A stretch of DNA of 64,000 bases from Streptomyces sp. NBC_00654 (GTDB lineage: Bacteria; Actinomycetota; Actinomycetes; Streptomycetales; Streptomycetaceae), in the NCBI RefSeq assembly GCF_026341775.1, contig NZ_JAPEOB010000001.1, positions 310,001 to 374,000 on the forward strand, in the 5' to 3' direction. Shown in pieces: positions 8,415-16,083 of this stretch; the first letter of the stretch is position 1, and each line of letters starts with the position of its first letter. Both the position numbers and the translations under genes were made by a program. The notes below the pieces were generated by a model. The model was not told where the DNA came from, made no database searches, and was given only the letters and a program-made list of their open reading frames with translations.

Positions 8415-9713
8415 TCAGCCCGCCAGGAACGCCGCCAGCGCGTTCGCCAGCAGATACGGGTCGTCGGCGCCGCACAGTTCGCGGGCGCTGTGCATGGAGA
8501 GGATGGCGACACCGACATCGACGGTCTGGATGCCGTGCCGGGCGGCGGTGATCGGTCCGATCGTGGTGCCGCAGGGCATCGAGTTGTTGGAGACGAAGGT
8601 CTGCCAGGGCACGCCGGCCTTCTCGCACGCGGCCGCGAACACGGCCCGGCCGCCGCCGTCGGTCGCGTACCGCATATTGACGTTGACCTTGAGGATCGGC
8701 CCGCCGTTGGCCACCGGGTGGTGCGTCGGGTCGTGCCGCTCGCCGTAGTTGGGGTGCACGGAGTGGCCGGTGTCGGAGGAGAGACAGACGGTCCCGGCGA
8801 AGGCCCTGGCGCGGTCCTCGTACGAACCGCCGCGGGCGAACACGGAACGCTCCATGACCGTGCCGAGCAGCGGCCCGTCCGCGCCCGTGTCGGACTGCGA
8901 ACCGTTCTCCTCGTGGTCGAACGCCGCCAGCACCGGGATGTACGGGATCTCCTCGTCCGGCTGCCCGGCGACGGCGGCCAGCGCGGCGGTCGCGGCGTGC
9001 ACGGAGAGCAGGTTGTCCATCCGCGGCCCGGCCACCAGCTCCCGGTCCCGGCCCAGGTACGACGGCGGCTCGACGGCGTGCGGCATCAGGTCCCAGCCGG
9101 TCACGTCCGCGGCGTCGACACCGGCCTCCTCGGCGACGAAGCCGATCAGGTCGCCCTCCGCGACATCGCCGAGTCCCCAGATCGGCTGCATGTGCTTCTG
9201 GCGGTCGAGCTTGAGGCCCTCGGTGTTCACCGAGCGGTCCAGGTGCACGGCCAGCTGCGGCACGCGCAGCAGCGCCCGGTCGATGTTCACCAGCCGGTGG
9301 GTGCCGTCCCTGAGCGAGATCCGCCCGGCGAGGCCCAGATCGCGGTCCAGCCAGGTGTTGAGCAGCGGCCCCCCGTAGACCTCCACCGCGACCTGCCGCC
9401 AGCCGTACGCGCCCGTGTCGGGCAGCGGCTTCACCCGCAGGTTGGGGGAGTCGGTGTGCGCCCCGGCGATCCGGAACGGGGTGTGCGGACCCGCGCCCTC
9501 CGGTACGTACCAGGCGACGATCGCCCCGCCGCGCAGGACGTACTTCCCCCCGGTGGAAGCGTCCCAGGCCGCGGTCTCCTCGACCTGGCGGAAGCCGGCC
9601 TTCTCCAGCCGGGCCGCGGAGTTGGCCACGGCGTGGTACGGGGACGGGCTGGCCGCCAGGAAGGACATCAGGTCGTCGGTGTGCGCGCGGTCGAACCGGA
9701 GGGGAGAACTCAT
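8415..9713 (-). CDS. apeB: M18 family zinc aminopeptidase
   Basis: 432 aa. Metal-binding motifs of the M18 (aspartyl aminopeptidase-like) family are present: IAGAHTDSPNLRVKP near the N terminus, the metal-bridging FDHEENGSQSDTGADG in the middle, and SSDTGHSVHPNYGERHDP plus MPCGTTIGPITAA toward the end. It would remove N-terminal acidic or neutral residues from cytosolic peptides using two metal ions. The usual length is 430-440 aa. The start chosen is ATG 9713: a TACAGT hexamer sits exactly 7 nt upstream, predicting a leaderless mRNA. A GTG three codons upstream (9722) is possible but lies within the predicted untranscribed spacer. Confidence 0.88.
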   Translation of the reverse strand: MSSPLRFDRAHTDDLMSFLAASPSPYHAVANSAARLEKAGFRQVEETAAWDASTGGKYVLRGGAIVAWYVPEGAGPHTPFRIAGAHTDSPNLRVKPLPDTGAYGWRQVAVEVYGGPLLNTWLDRDLGLAGRISLRDGTHRLVNIDRALLRVPQLAVHLDRSVNTEGLKLDRQKHMQPIWGLGDVAEGDLIGFVAEEAGVDAADVTGWDLMPHAVEPPSYLGRDRELVAGPRMDNLLSVHAATAALAAVAGQPDEEIPYIPVLAAFDHEENGSQSDTGADGPLLGTVMERSVFARGGSYEDRARAFAGTVCLSSDTGHSVHPNYGERHDPTHHPVANGGPILKVNVNMRYATDGGGRAVFAAACEKAGVPWQTFVSNNSMPCGTTIGPITAARHGIQTVDVGVAILSMHSARELCGADDPYLLANALAAFLAG

Positions 9714-9720
9714 GTTCTTC

Positions 9721-9726
9721 ACTGTA
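9721..9726 (-). promoter_or_regulatory. Predicted -10 (TACAGT), leaderless start of apeB
   Basis: TACAGT read on the minus strand, followed by 7 nt and then ATG 9713. No clear -35 is visible. Confidence 0.5.
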
Positions 9727-9817
9727 ACGAGGACCGCCCGGGAGAATCGCCGGTTGGCCGAGGGTGTACATGCCGATCATGCGCTCAGCGTGTGCGGTAC
9801 GTGCGCCCCGCGTGTGC

Positions 9818-10492
9818 CTACGGTGAGGGAAGCTTCGCCGAGGGTTTCCCGCCGTCCTGCGCCTGCTGCGCACGCTTGGCGAACATGCCGCTGAACGCCG
9901 TGAGATCGCGGTCGGAGGTCTCGTCCTCGCCGGTGGTGCCCGTGCTGATGCCGAGCACGGCCGTACCGACCCGGACCTGCGCGATCGTCGCCGGACCGCC
10001 CATGGTGCCCACATCGGCACGGTTCGCCAGACGCTGGTCGCCGAGGTCGCCGAGGTCCACCTTCCGCGCGCCCACCCCCACCCGGTCGCCGCCGTACCAC
10101 TTCGCCAGGGCGTCGTACGCGGTGCCGGCGGCCTTCTCGTCCTTGTAGGCGAGCACCCAGAAGTTGAGCGAGGTCTTGTCGGACGTCCGTGCGTAGGCGG
10201 AGACACCCCAGGAGGTGGCGCCCAGGCAGATCTCGTCCGCCTTCTTCTGGTCGGTGACACGGCACACCGAGGGCGGGAACTCCGGGTCCGGCTTCAGGGC
10301 CCCCGGTTCCAGGTGGGTCCGCCAGCCCGGTACGGCCGCCGCGTCCGGCAGGACCGACTCGACCTGCTTCCGGTCGAGCGCCGCGGCCCGCGCCCCCGCC
10401 CCGTCTCCGTCACCGCCGCCGCACCCGGTGAGCAGCATCGCCGCCGCTCCCGCCGCCGCGCCGCCCCGCACGTACCATCGCCGCTTCACCAT
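9818..10492 (-). CDS. Secreted lipoprotein, paralogue of the adjacent lipoprotein
   Basis: 224 aa starting MVKRRWYVRGGAAAGAAAML with a lipobox LTGCGGG, so exported and lipid-anchored at Cys of TGC. The mature part has ALDRKQVESVLPDAAAVPGW, FWVLAYKDEKAAGTAYDALA and a C-terminal AQQAQDGGKPSAKLPSP. Each block has a counterpart in the neighbouring lipoprotein (ALDESQVAALLPDQDAMPGW, FWLVAFEDEKAADAAYDVLW, SQQAQDGDEPSAQLGS), so the two arose by tandem duplication. Function unknown; possibly a solute- or signal-sensing surface protein. The start ATG 10492 follows AGGA at suitable spacing; the long upstream open frame is rejected because the signal peptide starts here. Confidence 0.75.
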   Translation of the reverse strand: MVKRRWYVRGGAAAGAAAMLLTGCGGGDGDGAGARAAALDRKQVESVLPDAAAVPGWRTHLEPGALKPDPEFPPSVCRVTDQKKADEICLGATSWGVSAYARTSDKTSLNFWVLAYKDEKAAGTAYDALAKWYGGDRVGVGARKVDLGDLGDQRLANRADVGTMGGPATIAQVRVGTAVLGISTGTTGEDETSDRDLTAFSGMFAKRAQQAQDGGKPSAKLPSP

Positions 10493-10575
10493 CGTGTCCT
10501 GCCCCCGTTGGACGTGTGATCCGGACGACCGGTCCGGACGGGTGTTCCCGTTTCCCGACGCGTTCCCGCCGGGCT

Positions 10576-11235
10576 CTACGAGCCGAGCTGGGCCGACGGC
10601 TCGTCGCCGTCCTGCGCCTGCTGCGACCGCTGCGCGAACAGGGCCGCGAGGTCCTTGGCGAGGCCCTTGTCCAGCTTGGCCTCGCTGGGGGCGTCCGTGG
10701 CCGCCCACAGCACCGTCGTGCCCACCCGCATCTGCCCGGTGACGCTGTGCGCGCCGCTGTACCCCTGGGGTCCGGAACGGGCGTCACGCTCGTCGCCCAC
10801 GGTGCCCAGGTCGGCCTTCTCGCGGCCGTTCGTGCGCGCGGTCGCCTTCCACAGGACGTCGTACGCGGCGTCGGCGGCCTTCTCGTCCTCGAACGCGACC
10901 AGCCAGAACCGGACCGAGGCCTCCCGGTCCTCGCGCTGGAAGGAGACGGAGCCCATGTAGCTGGATTCCTCGCACCCCGCGTGGCCCTTGTTGGGGCAGA
11001 TGGTGCTCTTGGCGAGGCTGTTCATCGGCGCGGTCGAGGATTCCCCGCTGCGCTTCCAGCCCGGCATCGCGTCCTGGTCCGGCAGCAGCGCCGCCACCTG
11101 GGACTCGTCGAGCGCCGTCGCCTTGCCGTCGCCGCCACCGTCACCGCCGCCGCATCCGGTGAGCAGCATCGCCGCCGCTCCGGCCGCCGCACACCGTACG
11201 GACCACTTTCGCGGGGCCGAACCCTTGGCACTCAC
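10576..11235 (-). CDS. Secreted lipoprotein, upstream paralogue of the pair
   Basis: 219 aa from GTG 11235 (VSAKGSAPRKWSVRC), preceded by GGGGGAGG. A signal peptide ends in lipobox LLTGC, followed by Gly/Asp linker GGGDGGGDGK. The mature domain shares the ordered blocks noted for the downstream paralogue, and also has the Cys-containing stretch TICPNKGHAGCEESS, which may form a disulfide. The 83-nt gap between the paralogues has no obvious terminator, so they may be co-transcribed. Function unknown. Confidence 0.75.
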   Translation of the reverse strand: MSAKGSAPRKWSVRCAAAGAAAMLLTGCGGGDGGGDGKATALDESQVAALLPDQDAMPGWKRSGESSTAPMNSLAKSTICPNKGHAGCEESSYMGSVSFQREDREASVRFWLVAFEDEKAADAAYDVLWKATARTNGREKADLGTVGDERDARSGPQGYSGAHSVTGQMRVGTTVLWAATDAPSEAKLDKGLAKDLAALFAQRSQQAQDGDEPSAQLGS

Positions 11236-11273
11236 GAATGAACCTCCCCCTCGTACCTGGATGCCGATCATAG

Positions 11274-11309
11274 ATACGGCCCGCCCCCGGAGAAGGGGGC
11301 GGGCCGTAT
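11274..11309 (-). terminator. Perfect 15-bp hairpin after the acyl-CoA dehydrogenase
   Basis: Stem 11274-11288 pairs perfectly with 11295-11309 around a 6-nt loop. It lies between the dehydrogenase stop (11354) and the lipoprotein start, so it should end transcription of the dehydrogenase mRNA. Confidence 0.8.
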
Positions 11310-11353
11310 CGATTCGGTGCCGGAGTGCGGGACCGCGGACTATGGCGTGTGTC

Positions 11354-13180
11354 CTAGAACGCGGCCTCGTCCAGCTCCATCAGCGAGTTGTCGACGGACT
11401 CGGCGAGCGCGCGCTCGGCCGAGACGCCGGGCAGGATGTTCGAGGCGAAGAACTTCGCGGCGGCGATCTTGCCCTGGTAGAAGGCGATGTCCCTCGCGGA
11501 GGCGGTCGGCAGCTTCTCGGCCGCCACGGCCGCGCCCTTGAGCAGCAGGTAGCCGACGACGACATCGCCGGAGGCCAGCAGCAGGCGCGTGGTGTTGAGG
11601 CCCACCTTGTAGATGTTCTTGACGTCCTCGCCGGTCGCGGTGAGGTCGGTGATCATCGCGCCGACGATCGCCTCCAGGTCCACGGCGGCCTTGGCGAGGG
11701 AGTCCAGCGAGCTCGCCAGCTCCTCGTTGCCCTGTGCGCCCGAGAGGAACTTCTTGATCTCCTCGGAGAGGGCGTTCAGCGAGGCACCCTGGTCGCGGAC
11801 GATCTTCCGGAAGAAGAAGTCCTGGCCCTGGATCGCCGTCGTGCCCTCGTACAGAGTGTCGATCTTGGCGTCACGGATGTACTGCTCGATCGGGTACTCC
11901 TGGAGGTACCCGGAGCCGCCGAACGTCTGGAGCGACTGCGCCAGCTGCTCGTACGACTTCTCGGAGCCGTAGCCCTTCACGATCGGGAGCAGCAGGTCGT
12001 TGAGGCCGTGCAGCGCCTTGGCGTCCTCGCCCGCGGCTTCCTTCTCCTGGATCGCGTCCTGGACGGAGGCGGTGTACAGCACGAGGGAGCGCATGCCCTC
12101 GGCGTACGCCTTCTGGGTCATGAGCGAGCGGCGCACGTCGGGGTGGTGCGTGATGGTCACCTTGGGCGCCGTCTTGTCCATGAACTGCGACAGGTCCGTG
12201 CCCTGGACGCGCTCCTTGGCGTACTCCAGCGCGCTCAGATAGCCGGTGGAGAGGGTCGCGATGGCCTTCGTGCCGACCATCATGCGGGCGAACTCGATGA
12301 TGCGGAACATCTGGCGGATGCCGTCGTGCTTGTCGCCGATCAGCCAGCCCTTGGCGGGGTGCTTGTCGCCGAACGTCATCTCGCAGGTGTTGGACGCCTT
12401 GAGGCCCATCTTGTGCTCGACGTTCGTCGCGTACACACCGTTGCGCTCGCCCAGCTCGCCGGTGGTCCAGTCGAAGTGGAACTTCGGGACCATGAAGAGC
12501 GAGAGGCCCTTCGTGCCGGGGCCGGCGCCCTCGGGGCGGGCCAGCACGTAGTGAATGATGTTCTCGGACATGTCGTGCTCGCCCGACGTGATGAAGCGCT
12601 TCACCCCGTCGATGTGCCAGGAGCCGTCCTCCTGCTCCACTGCCTTGGTGCGCCCGGCGCCGACGTCGGAACCGGCGTCCGGCTCGGTCAGCACCATCGT
12701 CGAGCCCCACTGCTTCTCGACGGCGATCTCCGCGATCTTCTTCTGCGCCTCGTTGCCCTCGTCGAAGAGGATGCCGGCGAACGCCGGGCCGGAGGAGTAC
12801 ATCCAGACGGCCGGGTTCGCGCCGAGCAGCAGCTCCGCGTAGCCCCAGATCAGGGAGCGCGGGGAGGTGGTGCCGCCGATCTCCTCGGGCAGACCCAGGC
12901 GCCAGTACTCGGAGTCCATGAAGGCCTGGTACGACTTCTTGAAGCTCTCCGGGACCGGTGCGGTGTTGGTCTCCGGGTCGAAGACCGGCGGGTTGCGGTC
13001 GGCGTCGGCGAAGGAGTCGGCGAGCTCGTTCTCCGCGAGGCGGTTGACCTCGTCGAGGATGCTCTTCGCGGTCTCGACGTCCATCTCCGCGAACGGGCCG
13101 GCGCCGTAGACCTTGTCGCGCCCGAGGACCTCGAAGAGGTTGAACTCGATGTCGCGGAGATTCGACTTGTAGTGCCCCAT
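11354..13180 (-). CDS. Acyl-CoA dehydrogenase (long, FadE-like)
   Basis: 608 aa flavoprotein predicted to oxidise acyl-CoA to 2-enoyl-CoA in beta-oxidation. Visible features: the dehydrogenase middle domain ([40 protein letters not shown]), [20 protein letters not shown], and catalytic glutamate in [21 protein letters not shown] roughly 130-residue C-terminal extension like the PF12806-type domain brings it to 600 aa, versus about 380 for short-chain enzymes. The start is ATG 13180. It is divergent from the SseB-like gene, with a 167-nt intergenic region holding both promoters. In S. coelicolor an equivalent gene lies beside the pirin locus, which supports the synteny. Confidence 0.88.
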   Translation of the reverse strand: MGHYKSNLRDIEFNLFEVLGRDKVYGAGPFAEMDVETAKSILDEVNRLAENELADSFADADRNPPVFDPETNTAPVPESFKKSYQAFMDSEYWRLGLPEEIGGTTSPRSLIWGYAELLLGANPAVWMYSSGPAFAGILFDEGNEAQKKIAEIAVEKQWGSTMVLTEPDAGSDVGAGRTKAVEQEDGSWHIDGVKRFITSGEHDMSENIIHYVLARPEGAGPGTKGLSLFMVPKFHFDWTTGELGERNGVYATNVEHKMGLKASNTCEMTFGDKHPAKGWLIGDKHDGIRQMFRIIEFARMMVGTKAIATLSTGYLSALEYAKERVQGTDLSQFMDKTAPKVTITHHPDVRRSLMTQKAYAEGMRSLVLYTASVQDAIQEKEAAGEDAKALHGLNDLLLPIVKGYGSEKSYEQLAQSLQTFGGSGYLQEYPIEQYIRDAKIDTLYEGTTAIQGQDFFFRKIVRDQGASLNALSEEIKKFLSGAQGNEELASSLDSLAKAAVDLEAIVGAMITDLTATGEDVKNIYKVGLNTTRLLLASGDVVVGYLLLKGAAVAAEKLPTASARDIAFYQGKIAAAKFFASNILPGVSAERALAESVDNSLMELDEAAF

Positions 13181-13334
13181 GGGAAGGCTCCGTAATCAAT
13201 AGCAGTGGCGCACAGCGCCCCGGGGAGTGATGCGGGTCGGGCGGCAGGCCGGCGTGGATGTATCAGCTGACCTCTCCGATGATGCTACCCGTCAGTAATA
13301 AGGCGCAACCCCTCAAGCCGCAGATGTGTCCGAT

Positions 13335-13340
13335 TACTCT
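13335..13340 (+). promoter_or_regulatory. Predicted -10 (TACTCT), leaderless start of the SseB-like gene
   Basis: TACTCT followed by exactly 7 nt and ATG 13348. There is no Shine-Dalgarno sequence upstream of this ATG, consistent with leaderless translation. Confidence 0.5.
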
Positions 13341-13347
13341 TTGTGGC

Positions 13348-13788
13348 ATGTACGGCTACGACCAGAACCAGGGTGCACAGCAGCAGATGGCCGGCGGTTA
13401 CGCCGAGCAGCCGCTGTATCCCGAGCCTTCGCCGCCCTCCCTGGCCGATGCGGTACGGGCCTTCACCACCGGCTCGCTGTCCGCCGAGGACTTCCAGCAG
13501 ATCTTCGCCACGTCGAAGGTCTACTGCCCGCGCGGCGACAATCCCGGCTTCCTCGCCCTCCACAACACCCAGCAGCCGGTGATCCCGATGTTCACCACGC
13601 TCAAGGAGTTGCGGCGGTACGCGGGCAAGGAGTCCAAGTACTTCGTGATCACCGGCGCCGAGGTGATCGACCTGCTGCCGACGGGGTACGGCTTCGTCCT
13701 GGACATGGAGGGCGATCACCGGATGGTCTTCGACGCCAAGGCGGTGGAGCAGATGGTCGATTTCGCGATGCGCCGCATGTACGGCTGA
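13348..13788 (+). CDS. SseB-domain-like protein
   Basis: 146 aa. A Gln/Pro-rich N terminus (MYGYDQNQGAQQQMAGGYAE) leads into a domain with SLADAVRAFTTGSLSAEDFQ, QPVIPMFTTLKELRRYAGKE and YFVITGAEVIDLLPTGYGFV, the arrangement seen in actinobacterial SseB-like (PF07179-type) proteins. No catalytic motif or signal peptide; role unknown. The start was chosen at ATG 13348 because of the -10 element 7 nt upstream; the longer frame from 13258 runs through the dehydrogenase promoter region. Followed by a good terminator at 13815. Confidence 0.65.
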   Translation: MYGYDQNQGAQQQMAGGYAEQPLYPEPSPPSLADAVRAFTTGSLSAEDFQQIFATSKVYCPRGDNPGFLALHNTQQPVIPMFTTLKELRRYAGKESKYFVITGAEVIDLLPTGYGFVLDMEGDHRMVFDAKAVEQMVDFAMRRMYG

Positions 13789-13814
13789 TCACCTCCGCCG
13801 GACAGCGCAGGGAG

Positions 13815-13840
13815 GGCCCGCACCGCTCGTGGTGCGGGCC
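13815..13840 (+). terminator. Rho-independent terminator after the SseB-like gene
   Basis: 10-bp stem GGCCCGCACC/GGTGCGGGCC with loop GCTCGT, followed by TTCT. Confidence 0.75.
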
Positions 13841-13876
13841 TTCTCGCTGCCCGGGAATGAACGCCGCCTTGCAGGA

Positions 13877-13891
13877 TGTTCACTGTTCAAC
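13877..13891 (+). promoter_or_regulatory. Putative operator upstream of pirin, shared with the LLM/FMN reductase operon
   Basis: TGTTCACTGTTCAAC, about 40 nt before the pirin ATG. A near-identical element (GTTCAATGTTCAAC on the coding strand) lies upstream of the LLM monooxygenase gene at 44022-44035, in the same orientation relative to its gene. The units are 7-nt direct repeats, suggesting one shared regulator. Confidence 0.5.
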
Positions 13892-13929
13892 TAAATTGGA
13901 CGCAGAACACTCGCCCGGAGGTGGCTTCC

Positions 13930-14886
13930 ATGCCCGCAGTGACCGTCGAAAACCCGCTGACCCTGCCCAAGGTCGCCGCCTCGGGCGACGCCGCGGCCCG
14001 TCCCGTGCTCGCCGTCACGACCGCGCCGAGCGGATTCGAGGGCGAGGGCTTCCCGGTGCGCCGCGCGTTCGCGGGGATCAACTACAAGTACCTCGACCCG
14101 TTCATCATGATGGACCAGATGGGCGAGGTGGAGTACGAGGCCGGGGAGCCGAAGGGCACCCCCTGGCACCCGCACCGCGGCTTCGAGACCGTCACCTATC
14201 TGATCGACGGAACCTTCATCCACCAGGACTCCAACGGTGGCGGCGGCACGATCCGCAACGGGGACACCCAGTGGATGACGGCCGGCTCCGGCCTCCTGCA
14301 CATCGAGGCCCCGCCGGAGTCCCTCGTCATGTCCGGCGGCCTCTTCCACGGCCTCCAGCTCTGGGTGAACCTGCCCAAGGCCGACAAGATGATGGCCCCC
14401 CGCTACCAGGACATCCGCGGCGGCCAGGTCCAGCTCCTCGCCTCCCCGGACGGCGGCGCGCTGCTCCGTGTCATCGCCGGTGAGCTCGACGGGCACGAGG
14501 GCCCGGGTATCACGCACACGCCGATCACCATGATCCACGCGACCGTCCGTCCGGGCGCCGAGGTGACACTGCCCTGGCGCGAGGACTTCAACGGACTCGC
14601 GTACGTGATGGCCGGCCGCGGCACCGCCGGTACGGAGCGCCGCCCCGTCCACATGGGGCAGACCGCGGTGTTCGGCAACGGTTCCTCGCTGACCGTCCGC
14701 GCGGACGAGCAGCAGGACGCCCACACCCCGGACCTGGAGGTCGTCCTGCTCGGCGGCCGTCCGATCCGCGAGCCGATGGCGCACTACGGGCCGTTCGTGA
14801 TGAACAGCCAGGCCGAGCTGAAGCAGGCCTTCGAGGACTTCCAGGCCGGCCGCCTCGGCACCGTGCCCGCGGTCCACGGCATGTGA
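13930..14886 (+). CDS. Pirin family protein (phiC31 attB host gene)
   Basis: 318 aa cupin-fold pirin. Metal-binding signature: PWHPHRGFETVTYLIDGTF and AGSGLLHIEAPPE, with FIMMDQMGEVEYEAGEPKG upstream and the pirin C-terminal domain HEGPGITHTPITMIHATVRP after it. Pirins bind Fe and some oxidise quercetin or modulate partner enzymes; the role in Streptomyces is unsettled. The start ATG 13930 follows GGAGG at 13917-13921; the 18 codons upstream in frame lie in the promoter. This is the homologue of the gene holding the phiC31 attachment site, SCO3798 in S. coelicolor (from memory), and the attB core is intact here. Confidence 0.9.
   Translation: MPAVTVENPLTLPKVAASGDAAARPVLAVTTAPSGFEGEGFPVRRAFAGINYKYLDPFIMMDQMGEVEYEAGEPKGTPWHPHRGFETVTYLIDGTFIHQDSNGGGGTIRNGDTQWMTAGSGLLHIEAPPESLVMSGGLFHGLQLWVNLPKADKMMAPRYQDIRGGQVQLLASPDGGALLRVIAGELDGHEGPGITHTPITMIHATVRPGAEVTLPWREDFNGLAYVMAGRGTAGTERRPVHMGQTAVFGNGSSLTVRADEQQDAHTPDLEVVLLGGRPIREPMAHYGPFVMNSQAELKQAFEDFQAGRLGTVPAVHGM
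14130..14175 (-). other. phiC31-type attB site (unoccupied)
   Basis: Read on the minus strand, this 46-nt segment differs from the remembered S. coelicolor phiC31 attB at about four positions, with crossover dinucleotide TT (14152-14153 as AA on +) preserved inside GTGCCCTTCGGCTCCCC. It encodes the pirin motif VEYEAGEPKGTPWHPH. No prophage interrupts it. Confidence 0.8.
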
Positions 14887-14964
14887 CGTTCGCCATGTGA
14901 CGTTTGCTCACTCGTACGGAGGTGCGGGTGGGCCGGCGGGCCCCTGCTGTGATCGGGTGGGAGG

Positions 14965-16083
14965 GTGCATACCCAAAAGCCCCTCCTGCCCGACACCGCG
15001 CGGCGTACGGCCGCCTGGTGCGGTGTCGTCCTGCTGGTCACCGGTGTCGCCGCGGTCGCCATCTGGCTGTGCATCGTCTTCAAGACCGCGATCACGCCCG
15101 TGCTGCTCGCCCTGCTCGGTACGGCGCTGCTCGGCCCCGTCCACCGCTGGCTGATCGCCCGTAAGCTGAATCGTTCCCTTGCCGCCGGTCTGACCTGCGC
15201 CGCGCTCGTCGCGGTGGTCGGCGGCGCCGGCTACATCGTCGTCACCGCGCTCATCGACACCGGCGATCAGATCGTCTCCTCGCTGAAGGACGCCGGGCAG
15301 TGGGTGGTCGACCACTTCGGCATCGCCGACGAGACGAACGTGAACAGCCTTGCCGACAACGCCAAGACCTTCGTCGAGAAGTTCGGCGCGAGCGCGGCGG
15401 GCGGGCTGCTCAGCGGAATCAGCCTGGTCGGATCGCTGCTGGCGACCAGTGTGCTCGCCCTGCTGCTGACCTTCTTCTTCCTGCGCGACTCCGACCGTGC
15501 CGTGAACCTCGCCCACTCCATCGCCCCGCGCGGCACCGGAGAGCTGGTGGAGGCCATGGGGCGGCGGGGCTTCGAGGCGGTCGAGGGCTTCATGCGCGGC
15601 ACCACGTTCATCGCGCTGATCGACGCCCTGTGCATCACGGTCGGCCTGCTGATCCTGGATGTGCCCGGCGCGGTGGGGCTGGGGGCGCTGGTCTTCGTCG
15701 GCGCGTACATCCCGTACCTCGGGGCGTTCATCTCCGGCGCCGTCGCCGTCCTGGTCGCCCTCGCCGACCGGGGCCTCGTGATCGCCCTCTGGGCGCTGGG
15801 GGTCGTGCTCGCGGTCCAGGTGCTGGAGGGCCACGTGCTCCAGCCGATGATCCAGAGCCGTACGGTCCAGATGCACCCGGCCATGATCATGATCGCGCTG
15901 ACCGCGGGCGCCAGTGTCGCCGGGCTGCTGGGAATGCTGCTGGCGGTACCGCTGTGCGCGGCGGCCTTCGGTGTGATCGGGGAACTGAGAAAGGGGTACG
16001 GGGGACCCTCGGGCACCCCGTCGGACCGGCCGGACCGGCCGGGACCGTCGGGAAGCTCCCCCGAGCCGTCACCCGGCGCCTGA
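14965..16083 (+). CDS. AI-2E family membrane permease
   Basis: 372 aa polytopic membrane protein (PF01594 type). Segments include VVLLVTGVAAVAIWLCIVF, TAALVAVVGGAGYIVV-like stretches, SLLATSVLALLLTFFFLRDS, and the family hallmark GFMRGTTFIALIDALCITVG followed by FVGAYIPYLGAFISGAVAVL and EGHVLQPMIQSRTVQMHP. About eight membrane helices, plus a charged Pro/Ser-rich C-terminal tail. Members transport AI-2 or act as Na+/H+ or export permeases; the substrate here is unknown. GTG 14965 follows GGGTGGGAGG. The 3' end overlaps the convergent phosphatase gene by 15 nt. Confidence 0.8.
   Translation: MHTQKPLLPDTARRTAAWCGVVLLVTGVAAVAIWLCIVFKTAITPVLLALLGTALLGPVHRWLIARKLNRSLAAGLTCAALVAVVGGAGYIVVTALIDTGDQIVSSLKDAGQWVVDHFGIADETNVNSLADNAKTFVEKFGASAAGGLLSGISLVGSLLATSVLALLLTFFFLRDSDRAVNLAHSIAPRGTGELVEAMGRRGFEAVEGFMRGTTFIALIDALCITVGLLILDVPGAVGLGALVFVGAYIPYLGAFISGAVAVLVALADRGLVIALWALGVVLAVQVLEGHVLQPMIQSRTVQMHPAMIMIALTAGASVAGLLGMLLAVPLCAAAFGVIGELRKGYGGPSGTPSDRPDRPGPSGSSPEPSPGA

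Noticed and set aside
8251..10260. Extension of the DUF6458 frame to 743 aa
   Set aside because: The upstream part is out-of-frame antisense or overlap of apeB and the lipoprotein; the real start with GAGGAGG is ATG 8250.
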